Shown here in pieces: positions 11,579 through 22,775 of a stretch of DNA of 64,000 nt. The stretch is taken from NCBI GenBank assembly GCA_907163375.1, contig CAJQUW010011252.1, forward strand, positions 62,001 through 126,000, read 5' to 3'. Below the pieces are notes generated by a model. It saw nothing but the letters and a program-made list of their open reading frames with translations. It had not been told where the DNA came from and made no database searches. The position numbers were made by a program, and so were the translations under genes. Every line of letters starts with the position of its first letter. Position 1 is the stretch's first letter. Source of the stretch: Prostheceraeus crozeri. Lineage: Eukaryota; Platyhelminthes; Polycladida; Euryleptidae.

Positions 11579-12165
11579 AACAGTATGAAGCTTGCTGGAT
11601 ATCATAATTAATGGAAATTACTAACACGTAAGTGAATTCTAAGGTAATTAAGCTGATATCATGGAAATTTCATGAACCACATTATAATGCAAGTATTCAA
11701 GGAAAAGTTGCGATTTTATTGTACTTGTTGGCCGAAATTTCAAGTTTCTATTTCAATTTTCATCGGCATGATTTTATGAGTCACTAATTTTATGTTCCAC
11801 TTCTTGAATCTGAATAGTAATGTGGGCCCATTTACATCTTTTACGGTTAATTTTGTGGCAGGTGCAGTTTGTGATATGACACGATTAAGAAAATACTCTT
11901 ATCTCTAAGGCTTTGCATATAAAAGTAGTCACCCATCGAATTGCTAATCCAATAAACGTTATCTCGCCAAGGTTGTCATGACATGGAGAACTTGTAAAAC
12001 ACTATTATTCCTTCCGTATTGCTATCATGATCAGTCAAATCATTGTAGGATTTTCGAAATGTGCAAAAATTTATTAATCTCATACTTGGTACTGAGTCTC
12101 ACGTCGAGTTCATTAAACAAAATATGCATGACCTTTTGTTGTCTTATACGGTAGGTTCGTTATTC

Positions 12166-12885
12166 AATTTTCCTCGATGTAAGCAAAAATATAGCTCTCC
12201 CTCAGTTTAGACGATTTTTTATTATTTTCTAAGACAAAATTCCCCGACGCGTTTCGTCACGGTGGACAGTATCAAGGGGTAAGTAAATGAACAGGCAGTT
12301 GGATTAAACATAAAAATGATTGGGCAGTGACGACTCGTTAGATCAGTTCATGCTTGCGGCTGATTTGTGGCTTGTTCAACGCTATGAAGCGTGCTTCGAC
12401 CATTTTAGTTTGCATCGAATTCTTTTGTTTATTTAGGACAGAAAGCTGGAAATTATCGATGTTCATCATTTTATCGGCATGGTCAGTCAAACTATGTTCA
12501 GACAGTGCACTTTAACGATCTTGACAGTTCAAACTACGTCTGTGTTCATCATGTCGTATAACTTTAAAGGTCAGCAAGTTTGGCCAATGTAATTTTTATG
12601 ACAAATTTCACATTCAAAATTATACACAATATATTTATCGCTACACATATATTTAGGTCCAATATGCCACAATGCGTTATTCTTATCCAATATGCCAATA
12701 TTCTTGCGTTTCGTCACTGCCCAATCATTTTTATATTTAATCCAACTGCCTGTTCATTTACTTACCCCTTGATACTGTCCACCGTGACGAAACGCGTCGG
12801 GGAACTTTATCTTGGAAAAAAATAAAAAATCGTCTAAACTGAGGGAGAGCTATTTTTGCTTACATTGAGGAAAATTGAAAAATAT
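12166..12885 (-). mobile_element. Penelope-like element 3 (PLE3), endonuclease between inverted arms
   Basis: Arms at about 12166-12335 and 12713-12885 are near-perfect reverse complements of roughly 170 bp (both contain CCCCGACGCGTTTCGTCACG or its complement). The spacer encodes, on the minus strand, a GIY-YIG endonuclease relic of the Penelope type. The reverse transcriptase is absent. The element sits inside hAT-like B3. Target duplications are not clear. Confidence 0.78.
12338..12630 (-). pseudogene. GIY-YIG endonuclease domain of PLE3 (broken)
   Basis: Minus-strand reading gives VYNFECEICHKNYIGQTC, the GIY-YIG core with the C-x2-C pair of Penelope-type endonucleases. After a stop and a frame change come RHDEHRRSLNC, then SALSEHSLTDHADKM, FQLSVLNKQ and VEARFIALNKPQISRKHELI, ending at a TAA. 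One stop in the core and at least two frameshifts show it is inactive. In intact elements this domain nicks target DNA to prime reverse transcription. Confidence 0.75.
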
Positions 12886-12978
12886 ACATGATTTTACAAC
12901 TATACAGTAAACAAACTATATACATTGGAGATTTAATTAATACTGAGTTGCTACTTTACCTAATATAATTACTCTATG

Positions 12979-14080
12979 TGTTGAATATAGTGTTAAAGTT
13001 GACAAGATGTGAAGAATGTATGAAACATATTTTACACTTTTAGAATTTGCATACAGTGCAGCACTGCATCCATCATACATGTAGGAATGGAATTCTGTTA
13101 AGTTGGAAATCATCTCTATATCAAAACAGCAGAAATGAGGTCAAAACATCTTTTGTCTACGTGAATGTTTATTCCCTCTATAATTTCTGCATATTCCATT
13201 CACTTTTTCTACATCTGACATCTCGAATATCATCACGTTTAGAAAGAATTCTGTGTTTTAAATGTTAAATTTGTATTATTTTCTTGTAACCCCAGAGTAA
13301 ATGTGAACTATCTTTTGAACAAAGGTCGTCGGAGGAAAATCAGTCTTTATTGTAGCATCGTCTTTAATAGAAGAAGGTGATAGTCTTTGAAACTTGAGCT
13401 TCTTTATTGACGAGATTCGCTGCCGAAGCCGTATGGGATTGATGAGCATTCATGTCGCTTCTTTCACCTTTCCCTTTCGCGTGACTACGCAAATTCGCAT
13501 ACCTTCGCATGGATATTCTGTCCGATAATATCTCCCTGGACATTCCTATGTCATCTTTGGAGAAATTATAATGACTTGCTGCATAAATGTAGCATATAAT
13601 TGTGTCAGTGGAATTTAGTGTCAAAGAAATAAGTCAGAACACTATGATGTGTCAGCAATGCGTCTGAAAACGTCTGTCTTACACGCAAGTGGAAAACATG
13701 TACCGGTAGATTAATATTTGAGTAAATTTGTGATGCGCAATTGCTTTAGGTACGGCAATTGTAATATCTCGGGTATTTATGAAGCACATTTGATGACTTG
13801 ACACTCCTGGCACTCAACTTAAAGCAGTACAGCAGTATAGCGGCAAATATGCGATTCCACTGTGTAAAACTGCAGCACGTAAAAATTCTTTTTTCATTTC
13901 TATGGCCAGATTGTTTAATGATGGTTTTTCGATGTAAGTGTTTTTTTCTATCAGATCTTCCGTATGTTTCACTTTTGATGCTCTTTACGAGGTTATTTTC
14001 CCAGAAATGTTGACTTATTCTTGTTATGACTTACTTTTTGACTTTTTATGAAATGAAATGTGTTACTTGTATTCCTCACG
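12979..14080. other. Unannotated intronic stretch
   Basis: No recognised gene. A minus-strand frame at 13364-13624 (86 residues, basic, with MRRYANLRSHAKGKGERSD) and a plus-strand frame at 13798-14013 are unassigned and probably chance or transposon-derived. Confidence 0.35.
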
Positions 14081-14137
14081 ATTGTCATTATTGAGGTTTG
14101 AAATAAATATACGTTATTATTATTATTATTATTAGTA
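14081..14137 (+). repeat. ATT microsatellite, possible LINE 3' tail
   Basis: GAAATAAATATACG is followed by about six TTA/ATT repeats. The CR1-like LINE at 25755 ends the same way (AATAAACAAG then ATT repeats on its own strand), so this may be the 3' tip of a LINE. No reverse transcriptase motif is visible just upstream. Confidence 0.35.
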
Positions 14138-15401
14138 CGGCATCAAAACTTCCACTAACAAATACACATTTAAAAATAGAAGATATATTAGAAGCTAGTG
14201 GCAACATGGAACTTGATGCAAATTTTGATACTTATGAAAAAATGCAGAGGTCAATGCGGATTTTGTGAAAATTATTATCTTCAGAATTTCTTCGGCTTAA
14301 AGCGATAATTCTGCAAAAAATCAAGATAAATTTTGCCAAAAGTTACGAAATTTAGACAAAGGCAAAAAAGGTCTGCCGTCTTCTTCCAACTCTGGAGAAT
14401 GTTCTAAATGACGAGGGAGTCTAGACCTTATTGGCCCCGTTGTTGCTGCCTGCAAGTAGAAGTGACCCTTGCCCAAAAAGCTCGGAATTTGAATTAGCGA
14501 CACTTCCTATTGTATATTTTACATCGATGATAATGAAGACTGAATTATGCTTATATAAAAAATGAAGAAATATTTTCTCTCTATTCTTAAAATATCGTCA
14601 TGCAATTAAGATACTACTTTTAGACAAAAATTGCATATGCAATGCATGTAGGTATATTTTACTTGCATTCATACAGTTTTTAGTTTTATTCAAAAGTCTG
14701 AGGCAGTTGAGAGAACTGAAAAGACGATTTTAATATGCAAAAATTCAAATTCTTGGCAAGCAGGCAGCCATTTTGAAAGAGGATTTTTCAACTATTTCGA
14801 AAAAAAGAGAAGCTTGAAAATAATCGGCACTTTAAAAGATATTTCCTTTTTGGCGATTCTGTATTATCAGAGGGTCATAGATTTCTTAAAATTTGGTTTC
14901 GCTCATGGTATATTTAATTAATTTTTTCTACCCTTCTAAAAAACCATGAGTTGTCTGTTAAGGCACATATTAACCATTGATTCCATACTTCCCTTGTATA
15001 CTTACTTTGCATCGATGACAGTGTCTCCTAAGCTGCTAGGTTGGTCTTATTCAGTCTTAACCATTTTTCGATCGGAAGCACAGCGCAGGTCGAACTTGTA
15101 AATCTTACCAATACAGGAATAAGATCAGATTGAAAATAATTAACATAAAATAACTACTGTAGCGGCTCTTCCAAAAAGTCAATCATTACCGGGTTTTTTC
15201 CAGAAAATCACTGAAAAACAAATCCATAATTCATTGTAGAAATGGAACCTGGTTCAGGGGCAAACCCTGTTTTTTGACACGTTTGCCAAAATCTTTTAGT
15301 GAGTTATAAACAAGGAAAAATTACTAATACTTCCTCGTAAGTCTTGAAATTTTGTACATGGCTTGTCAAATCTGATCAATTCTAAGTATGGTTTTGGGAC
15401 G
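14138..15401. other. Unannotated intronic stretch
   Basis: AT-rich sequence with no gene, no clear inverted repeat and no recognisable transposon protein. Confidence 0.4.
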
Positions 15402-15409
15402 ATATCCAC

Positions 15410-15481
15410 GAGGGTGGAACCGGCCGGGGCCGTGCCGGGCTCGTGTCATCAAAATCGACCCGGCGGTCAGTTTCAACCCTG
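15410..15481. mobile_element. 72-bp GC-rich hAT-like miniature element
   Basis: A 72-bp GC-rich segment in AT-rich DNA with inverted ends GAGGGTGGAACC and CAGGGTTGAAAC (read inward), flanked by a perfect 8-bp duplication ATATCCAC (15402-15409 and 15482-15489). The inward CAGGGTTGAAAC end is a typical hAT terminus. Interior GGCCGGGGCC-type sequence has no coding capacity. It is probably an extreme internal deletion of a GC-rich hAT element. Confidence 0.7.
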
Positions 15482-16012
15482 ATATCCACAGTTGATCATT
15501 CCACATGGTATCGTTGGACAGTCATTTATATTGTCAACTATTGACTATTATCCACTGTACAATCTAGAACCATCGCCCATCATTATTTCAGGCCCTGAAG
15601 TGACGTTAGAGCCCTACAAATGCTATGATTGGGTGATCAAATATGTTTAATAATCATATCAGCTTAATTAATCACAGGAAAGGAATAAGCTTACTCACGG
15701 TGTCCATTTGAAAATTAAATAATATTGAATTTTCAATATGTTCGTTAAGTAATTAATGAATAAAATGCATTTGCCACATGACACAATCTGGCATATACCT
15801 ACACGCCCAAAGCCTACATGTACATGGAGATGTTTTATGATCTCTTGGATTCCTTATATTACCTCAGCCATCAATATTCCGATCATTATATTGACAATGG
15901 AGATTTCGTGTCACTGGAGCACGTATATGTGACAAGGCTGCCGCATTAATCCTAACAGCATCGAACTATGATTCTTCAATTGTAAATTGTTTCACCTTTC
16001 CCATTTTTACAG

Positions 16013-16141
16013 AAGTCTACGTTCAAGGAAGCACATTAAAATTCGAGGGAATCAACCGTACGATGGAAGGCTCCTATCTATGCGTTGCCAGAAATGGCGT
16101 CTTTCCTGATGCAAAGAAATGGATAATTATCATTGTTCAAT
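16013..16141 (+). CDS. Ig gene exon: second half of Ig domain 2
   Basis: Joins the exon at 6793 in phase 1 to give QVYVQGSTLKFEGINRT, then MEGSYLCVARNGVFPDAKKW, the G-x-Y-x-C motif with the second cysteine of Ig2 and a final hydrophobic strand WIIIIVQ. The sequence C-VARNGV-P is typical of the second Ig domain of lachesin/IgLON proteins. The acceptor is ttttacag, the donor T|gtaagt, and the length 129 nt (phase 1 to phase 1). The 9-kb intron upstream is transposon-rich; the one downstream is about 3.6 kb. Confidence 0.87.
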
Positions 16142-16523
16142 GTAAGTGGAGCGAATGTTGAGCGTTCATGTATTCTTTTGAATGTGAAACAAATTTTGAA
16201 AAAAATAACACACAAATTGCTAAAACAAAGGTTTAAGCCATACCTTGTATCATGGTGAATATTGATCGCTTGGTTTTCAATTCCGTGACGATTCACAAAG
16301 AAAACTATCCAAGCAAGCAGTATATGTAGAAAGAGGATAGGATTTCAGTTTTATATCTAAAAATATTTTGTTCAACAATTTTTAAGAAATGACAATCATC
16401 AAAGTTCTCGATGATACAAGCAAGATCTTGAGACTGGTCACATGATGCCTTTTGACGATGTGCGTAGTATTGATGGGCCGAAACAATGGCGAAACAACGG
16501 GTCACGAAAGAAGCCATCTGGAC

Positions 16524-17359
16524 CATAGAGTATGGATATATAGGTAGAGTGTCGACTCAAAAAAGTATCTGTATACAGTGAAAATTTTATATGAAAAGAT
16601 TCAGTTTTTTGCGGAGATTACGTTCCCGAAGTCCAAAAATTATTTGAGCCGTTTCAAAAATGTCAAAATTTTGACAATTTATATAATACCGAGATGACTC
16701 CTATATAAGTAGTATGAAGCAAGTTGGATATCAAAAGGAATGAATATTTGCTAACAAACATCGTAACTAAGCGGAAATTATGCTAATTTGCAAGGGAATT
16801 TCGCGAACCGCATTATAATGGAAGTCTTCATGAAAAGTCGTGATATTATTCGTGCTTTCTTGGCTGAAATTTCAAGTTTTTAGTTCAATTTTCACCGGTA
16901 TGATTTTATGATTCACCAAATTCGATGCTTCATTTCTTGAATCTGAATAGTGATGTGGACCCATTTACATCTTTCAAAGTTAATTGAAATCATTGTCTTT
17001 GATTATGTGATTTTGCTCTACCAGTGGCAGGTTGGCTATGATATGATCACGTTAAAGAAAATACTCTTGAAGTTGAGCATGAAAGTAATAGAAACCTATC
17101 GAATTGCTAATTTAACAAACATTAAATCTCCAAGGCTGTCATGAGAATCTGTGAAATACCATCATTCCTTCTGCATTACAATCATGATCACTCAATTCCG
17201 TTGTAATTTCTGCAAAACTGCAAAAATTTGCATATCTCACATGTGGTGACAATACCACCTGTATCTCCCTTGAGTTCATTTAATAAAATCGAAAGTGTAT
17301 ACACATTGGGGATTTAATAAATGCGGAGTTACCACTCTACCTAATATACTTACTCTATG
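16524..17359 (+). mobile_element. hAT-like MITE, family B, copy B4
   Basis: 836-bp element with inverted ends CATAGAGTATGGATATATAG and CATAGAGTAAGTATATTAGG (read inward), flanked by a perfect 8-bp duplication ATCTGGAC (16516-16523 and 17360-17367). It is close in sequence to B2 throughout and has no coding capacity. Confidence 0.92.
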
Positions 17360-17582
17360 ATCTGGACAAAGAAGCTGGATTAGGTTGACTTAGGATCTTC
17401 TTTTGATACAGCATTGTAATCCATTATCGCATGCATTTTTTTTCAAGCAATTTTGACTTTATAAACATGTTGCTCTCATCTTATTGTTATTCTCTTATCA
17501 GTATTATATTAGCATTGACTCATTTTGTAAAGAGACTATTGTCGTCCATTATATGGACACTTTTCATTGGTTTATGTGAATC

Positions 17583-17894
17583 TCACAATAAATCATACAG
17601 CGCATGATTATGATGCTCGACGGACCTCAAAATCAACAGCAGAGAGGACCTTCCGATCATGTCACATACCGCTTGTCCTTCAATCTTCAGTAAGATTAAA
17701 GTTTTCTTTCCATCGATTGTATCCATACTGAGCTGTGAAGCGCCCCGATCTGTCGGGGGCCGATTCACCACTCCATCTGTAATTTCTAAAGTACATCTCC
17801 CAAAGACATAGGATTGACGGCAAAGCGGGTGTGAGGTTCCAGTGATGGTGTCCGCTTCCTCTAAGTACCTCGTCTTCATGCTAAAAATGAGCAA
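17583..17894 (-). other. Unassigned open frame antisense in the Ig-gene intron
   Basis: A 103-residue frame whose protein begins MLIFSMKTRYLEEADTITGT. No motif is recognised. It lies between Ig exons on the opposite strand, with no splice context or repeat copy seen. It may be chance or an old transposon exon. Confidence 0.2.
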
Positions 17895-18104
17895 TCCATA
17901 GTCATAATCACCAATTTTGAACGATTTTTGAAAATTTTGAAATGTGCCGATTTTGATGTGAAGCAGCTCAATAATTGCTATTTACAATGACAACTGGTTC
18001 AGAGTGCTGAGAACTTGCTTTTGATTGAAAAGGTGACTGATAACATTGATTTGTACATGGAAATGGTAGATGTATTCGATTTATGTTTGATTGGTGAGGC
18101 CACA

Positions 18105-18390
18105 GAATTAGATTGCATACCGGTAACACTTTGCTAGAAGTTCAAACTGATTCGAAAGATGGCACAGGCAGGAAATTACTAAGTGGACAAATAGAAATTT
18201 TTTTTACCAAGCAGAGATAGGAAAAATAGTCGTGCATCGCTTGCGGATTGCTGCGAATTCCTTCAAAATGCTTCGATCGCCAAGACTCCTTCATATTCGA
18301 AGAATTCAGATCATCGTGCAAATGTTTTCTCGGTAATGTTAGCCTTTCTGATCATTATTTAAAAAGTCAGCAGATGCACGAAGAACGTTT
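18105..18390 (-). repeat. Repeat family C, copy 3
   Basis: The reverse complement aligns with the right part of copies 1 and 2. The peptide core is LNSSNMKESWRSKHF then NPQAMHDYFSYL, ending in a stop soon after VPSF. The same peptide, stopping at a similar place, occurs in copy 2, which suggests an old coding exon or element ORF end. Confidence 0.6.
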
Positions 18391-19474
18391 ACAAACTTCT
18401 CTGTAAAACTTGACATCGTTTGTGTCTCTTTGCTGTGTGATCCGGTTGATAACAGTCACTGTAACTTCGCACAATTTGGCGTGTTAAATTTTTAACTGTC
18501 TGCTCATTGTTCGATTGCTATGGTATTATGTCAGCAGATTGTGCCACCTCATTAGCGTTACATGTTCCAAAGCTTCCTTTATAGTTAAACAGAAGAAGAG
18601 ACGACCTGTCTAATTCTGTGGGTGAGGCCTTTCAGCCTCTTCAGGCGCATGTTCGCAAGGCTTGCACGGTATGAAATGCTCAAGAGGTCTGACAAGCTAA
18701 AACAGGGCAACAGGCAGAATCTATGCGAAGTGCAATTAGTATTCTCTCATAAAAAGAACGAATAAGACGCAATACGGATGAAACAAATGCAAGTAGAAAG
18801 AAAGAAGGTCAAAATGGAAAAAGTCAAAAAACTTCCAGTGGTCACTATACTGTATTTCATGTTGTTGAAAAACTGAACTTTTTGTGGAAGATTGTCATTC
18901 AAAAGAAGCCATTTCAATGTATCTGCAATGTATTTTTTCCACTCTAAATAGCTTCAAATGTGGTTTTATAAAGGATACAGGTTACTTTCATATCCAAAAG
19001 AACTCAAATGACTAGGATAGGAATAGACACAAAAATGACTACTTGTATTTGCCAGCATTACGAAAATTTTGGTGAGTATTTTGTATTTGCTAAACATAAG
19101 GATTTACCCTCTATACGTACACTGCATTTCATGTGTTCGGCATAATAGGTGATCATGATATAATTCATAAACTTCTATTGATGAAATGTAGTACTCATGT
19201 TGAAAATTGATGCATTCCTTAGAAAGTTGTCATACAAAATGTTTGCAAAATATGACGAAATTCTGGACTTCAAGAAAATACTTTCCAATAAAGGTAATTT
19301 ATTTGACTTTCCATTGGCCAAATCCGACTTTTGGTGAAATGTTTGAAATGGCGCAAAATTTAGAAGTCCCAAATCAAATGCGTAGACCGGTTGGGTTAGT
19401 TTTGCGAGGACTACAGCAAAAACGGCGACAGAGGGCGGATCGCCCCAAACCACCGATATAAATGGTGTTGGTGC
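18391..19474. other. Unannotated intronic stretch
   Basis: No gene recognised. The 300 bp before B5 end in a GC-richer patch (CAGAGGGCGGATCGCCCC near 19430) that may be the end of an unidentified element. Confidence 0.3.
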
Positions 19475-19680
19475 CATAGAGTAGGTATCTAGTCGGTAGA
19501 GTGTCGACTCAAGAAAGTGTCATCATACAGTGAAAATTTGTGTATCAAAATATTCAGTTTTTGCGGACACTTTCTCATTAGACACTTTGCGCTTAAGAAA
19601 ATACTGCAATTAGTAAGGCTGCATGAGCATTAAAGCAATAGTAACCCTATCGAATTGCTAGCTTAGCAAACTAATACGAC
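19475..19680 (+). mobile_element. hAT-like MITE, family B, truncated copy B5
   Basis: Starts with the B end CATAGAGTAGGTATCTAG and GTCGACTCAA, then jumps by internal deletion to a distal B segment (AAGAAAATACTGC...ATCGAATTGCTAG). The far terminus and target duplication are missing. It lies just upstream of the Ig exon at 19781. Confidence 0.65.
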
Positions 19681-19780
19681 AATATTAGAAATTATTTCAA
19701 AACCAAGATGAAAAAATGAATAAACCCATTTGCGTCCAGACGTTTGCAAAAGCTTTGAAAGAACTTTCTTGTTCTTCCAG

Positions 19781-19960
19781 TTCCTCCGCAAGTGACGATG
19801 GTGAATCCGAAGATAGGACAACAACGAGGTCACTTAACTATCCTTCAGTGTCGAGTTTGGGGCAATCCAGTCGGAAAAATGTCATGGGAATTCAACGGCA
19901 GACCTTTAAGTCGAATTCCACCATGTCATCAACATATGGAAGGAGAAAAGCTATGCGAAG
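19781..19960 (+). CDS. Ig gene exon: first half of Ig domain 3
   Basis: Joins in phase 1 to give FPPQVTMVNPKIGQQRGH, then LTILQCRVWGNPVGKMSWEF, carrying the first cysteine and core tryptophan of a third Ig domain. The acceptor is gttcttccag. The donor is G|gtgaaa, weaker than the others but the only one that keeps phase 1 and restores the domain in the next exon. Length 180 nt. An extra pair of cysteines (PPCHQHMEGEKLC) near the exon end is unusual. Three Ig domains in tandem is the standard layout of the IgLON/lachesin/DIP family. Confidence 0.85.
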
Positions 19961-20075
19961 GTGAAATTTACTCTTTTACTGTTCTTCTGACTTTTCATTC
20001 AGATTCTCTATAAATTCAATGACAGAGCCCTGATATTTGGTCAGAATTCTAAATGTAATATCAAGCAATCAAAAT

Positions 20076-20180
20076 TAGAGGTGCACCGAACCTCGATTTT
20101 TAAGGTTCGGTCGAACCTGGAGGCATGTTTTCGGAGGTGGGAACGGTTTGGGAGGACCGCCGCCCCTGCCTGCTTCCATC
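20076..20180 (+). mobile_element. Possible hAT-like terminus fragment
   Basis: TAGAGGTGCACCGAACC has the form of a hAT end (TAGAGGTG) and is followed by an inverted CCGAACC...GGTTCGG and GC-rich sequence. I did not find a matching right end or target duplication, so this is a fragment at best. Confidence 0.3.
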
Positions 20181-21267
20181 TTGGGGCGAGATGTTATCGT
20201 TTTACATCAGAGCACACGATGAACTTCGTACGTGACCGTTATTCGCTTTGCTAAGTCAATTTATGTTTCCAATGCATATTAATGCAGTTTCAACGTTCCT
20301 TTTCTTGCCTCTATGCCTCACTCTATCGCAGGCCAACGCAAAAGTCGCTTGGAGATTATTGAGTACAAAACTACAATCCGAAGTTCCCAATAAAATTCCG
20401 AACATGATTGCGAACCTAAGATTAATTGCGATTACTCCCCTGAAAACAGAAAATGCATGGCATTCACATCAAATGACTTGCATCCCTTCTTTCCCCTAAC
20501 CTGCTGAGATTCAGGCTGAAGATACGATGGTAAGATATCGAAGCTTGTGGATTCTGTAAGAGACGTACATGTCAGTAAACCGCAACAAGGATTTAAATTG
20601 ATTTACTTTATTAATCATAATAATAAGTGATCACAATTACTTAATAAGATTAAATTGGACGCCTCTCCTTCCGAGGAAGAAATTATGCTAGTTCTCTGAT
20701 TTACATTTTTTGATTATGGATTCTATATGTTCTATATGAACATCTAGCAGTGTTGAATGTAAAGCAATTGCAACTACTTCTCAATTACATGCCTAAAGAT
20801 ATGATTGATTTCAATTACAAATTACTCATCGAAAAATGCAGTTGGCTACAAGTTTTTGGAATAAGATGACCATCAGCACAAATCGTGATTAACAATCATT
20901 AATATGCAGAAGTTTAATAACAATAATGTAGACATATGATTAATAGAAAAGACAGAAACGAGTAGTAATAACAGTAACAGACACATTCAGAATCCACAAA
21001 GAAACATGGAGAAACTGCCAAAATAAAAAGGAAGTGGAGGTCTATTTCAGGTGGCGGTCTAGTATAGGGTTTACGGTAACATGCATGTCCACTTGAAAAT
21101 TTTTTCTACAGTTCCATGAATTGTTTTAGAAATCGATCCAAGTGTTTACTGATCAATACAAACAGCGTCTGATCCAAATTCTTACAAAGTCCTAAGTTTT
21201 CTTGAGCTATAATGACGCAAGGCGATGTCATGTTAAAAAACATTACAGCAATTTACATTTTTTGTAG
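20181..21267. other. Unannotated intronic stretch
   Basis: No gene or delimited repeat recognised in this intron between the two Ig3 exons. Confidence 0.4.
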
Positions 21268-21408
21268 AAATTACCAAGCCTTTCGAAGACTCTCGACGGA
21301 CATCTGTCGATCTGACGATTAGGAACATTACATCACACGATTATGGGACTTATACGTGTGTATCCTCTTCTATAATGGGCGTTGGTCGAGGATCAACGGT
21401 TTTACATG
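21268..21408 (+). CDS. Ig gene exon: second half of Ig domain 3
   Basis: Phase-1 continuation: EITKPFEDSRRTSVDLTIRN, then ITSHDYGTYTCVSSSIMGVG, the D-x-G-x-Y-x-C motif with the second cysteine of Ig3, ending STVLH. The acceptor is tttttgtag and the donor G|gtgagt; length 141 nt. With the exons at 6454, 6793, 16013 and 19781 this completes three Ig domains. Each of the two visible domains that are whole is split by an intron in its middle. Confidence 0.87.
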
Positions 21409-22420
21409 GTGAGTAGAAAGTAATAAACCTTTGAGTAGAGCGAGTTAATATTTAAGTAAAGTGAGACTGTTACACAAACCTACCATTTATATTATCATTA
21501 TCTGAAAATCGATTATAGCCAAAATCAGTCAATCTTTACCTGTCAATAAAATGACAGTGCCTTCATCGCCCATTATAATGTATCTTGTACTTTTCTCATT
21601 GACAGAATGCCTTCGATGTGATTTTAATTCATCCATAGATCTCAATAAAATATACCAGCGCTAAATGTGGCACATTATTTTATCCAAACCAAAAGAGCGA
21701 AGCGACATATGACCATGTTCCGATAACATCGGGTATCAGCAGTAAATGTTTCAATGAATTTCTTCATCACCAACATTGTAAATGTTCTATGATGCATAAT
21801 GATCATGGTACCCCCAACGATCGATGTTTCCAAAACTGTGGAAAGTGCGGAATGCTACCAACTTGAAGTCTTTCACCGCCGCTGCCATATCATGAAGAGG
21901 CCATGTAACGAATCAGGAGGTCATGAGGTGGTCTGGCCTAGAAGATTTGACGGGCACATCGAGCAGGAGAAAGATCTGATTTGTTGGCCACATCCTCTGT
22001 ATTTCTCAGGGCCGTTCATCCCTTATTGCAGTTCATGACAAAGTTGATCTTCGATGAAGACAGCTGCTATCCAATGCGAGAGACCAGTCCTTTGAATTTC
22101 CTGTTTTTGGAAGGCCATAATCTTCATATAAATCTGTCATTTTAGTGACAGTAGCGCATGCGTGTGTTTTGAAAGCGAAGTGACAATCCGAGATTTTTGT
22201 GGTCAATGGCGTGCAAATATCGTGTCCAATTTGATGCATTTGTTAAATTTCGTACATGTCATGGAATTCCTCCTGTCACTTAATGATCTTTTTTAATTCT
22301 AGTTCATTGTATTATGCGAGATGATTTAGGAATTCAAGGCGCTGTGTTTAGCGGCTTAGGAATTCTATGATTGCACATGAATGATGAATTGAATTGAATT
22401 CGATGAGCTTTTCTTTGTAG
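21409..22420. other. Unannotated intronic stretch
   Basis: No gene recognised. A plus-strand frame at 21799-22038 (79 residues) has no family motif or splice support. Confidence 0.4.
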
Positions 22421-22447
22421 ATGAAAATTATACTTCATCGACTCCAA
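22421..22447 (+). CDS. Ig gene 27-nt stalk microexon 1
   Basis: Between ttctttgtag and gtgagt lies a 27-nt exon that joins exon 21268-21408 in phase 1 and adds DENYTSSTP. Thr/Ser/Pro-rich short exons are common in stalks between the last Ig domain and the membrane anchor. Both splice sites are good and the frame fits. Because it is symmetric (phase 1 to 1, multiple of three), it could be skipped without breaking the protein. Confidence 0.7.
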
Positions 22448-22730
22448 GTGAGTTCCACAAAGCATTAAAAATTTTGGTGATAAATTGGTCTTCTGAATAA
22501 GTAAAAAGAGCAAGAACCTTCAAAATTTGAAGAGTAAATAAGCGCATCTCTTCCAAACTGATAACCAACGACCTTCATTGATGCACAGATAATGCTCGAC
22601 TAATATATTTAAAGAGGCAATTTGCGTTTGAATTCTAGTCGTGATTACAATGCTTGCTTGATTGGCGTGTTTGGAAGCCAAATCAGCATTCCATTATTAT
22701 CGCCTGATGATTATGATTCCCTCTTTTCAG

Positions 22731-22775
22731 AATTGTATAAAGAGCGGATAAAGGAGGATCGATACCGGAATAAAA
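22731..22775 (+). CDS. Ig gene 45-nt stalk exon 2
   Basis: Acceptor ctcttttcag and donor A|gtgagt enclose 45 nt that add KLYKERIKEDRYRN in phase 1. It is highly charged and has no domain. Like its neighbours it is a symmetric phase-1 exon, suited to alternative inclusion. The fit of frame and strong splice sites supports it; no transcript is available. Confidence 0.65.

Larger units (their letters stand above)
10948..12978 (+). mobile_element. hAT-like MITE, family B, copy B3 (degenerate, host to two insertions)
   Basis: The left end CATACACAGTAAGTAGAGTG and the right end ...ATTACTCTATG match other B elements. Flanks are TGTTGAAC (10940-10947) and TGTTGAAT (12979-12986), an 8-bp duplication with one mismatch. 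The B sequence is split by a LINE fragment (about 11085-11578) and by a Penelope-like element (about 12166-12885), and it is the most diverged full-span B copy, so it is an old insertion. Confidence 0.75.

Noticed and set aside
19207..19461. 84-residue plus-strand frame before B5
   Set aside because: No motif, and the GC-richer tail looks like repeat DNA.
20076..20180. Complete hAT element starting TAGAGGTG
   Set aside because: Only one terminus is visible and no right end or 8-bp duplication was found, so only a fragment is listed.
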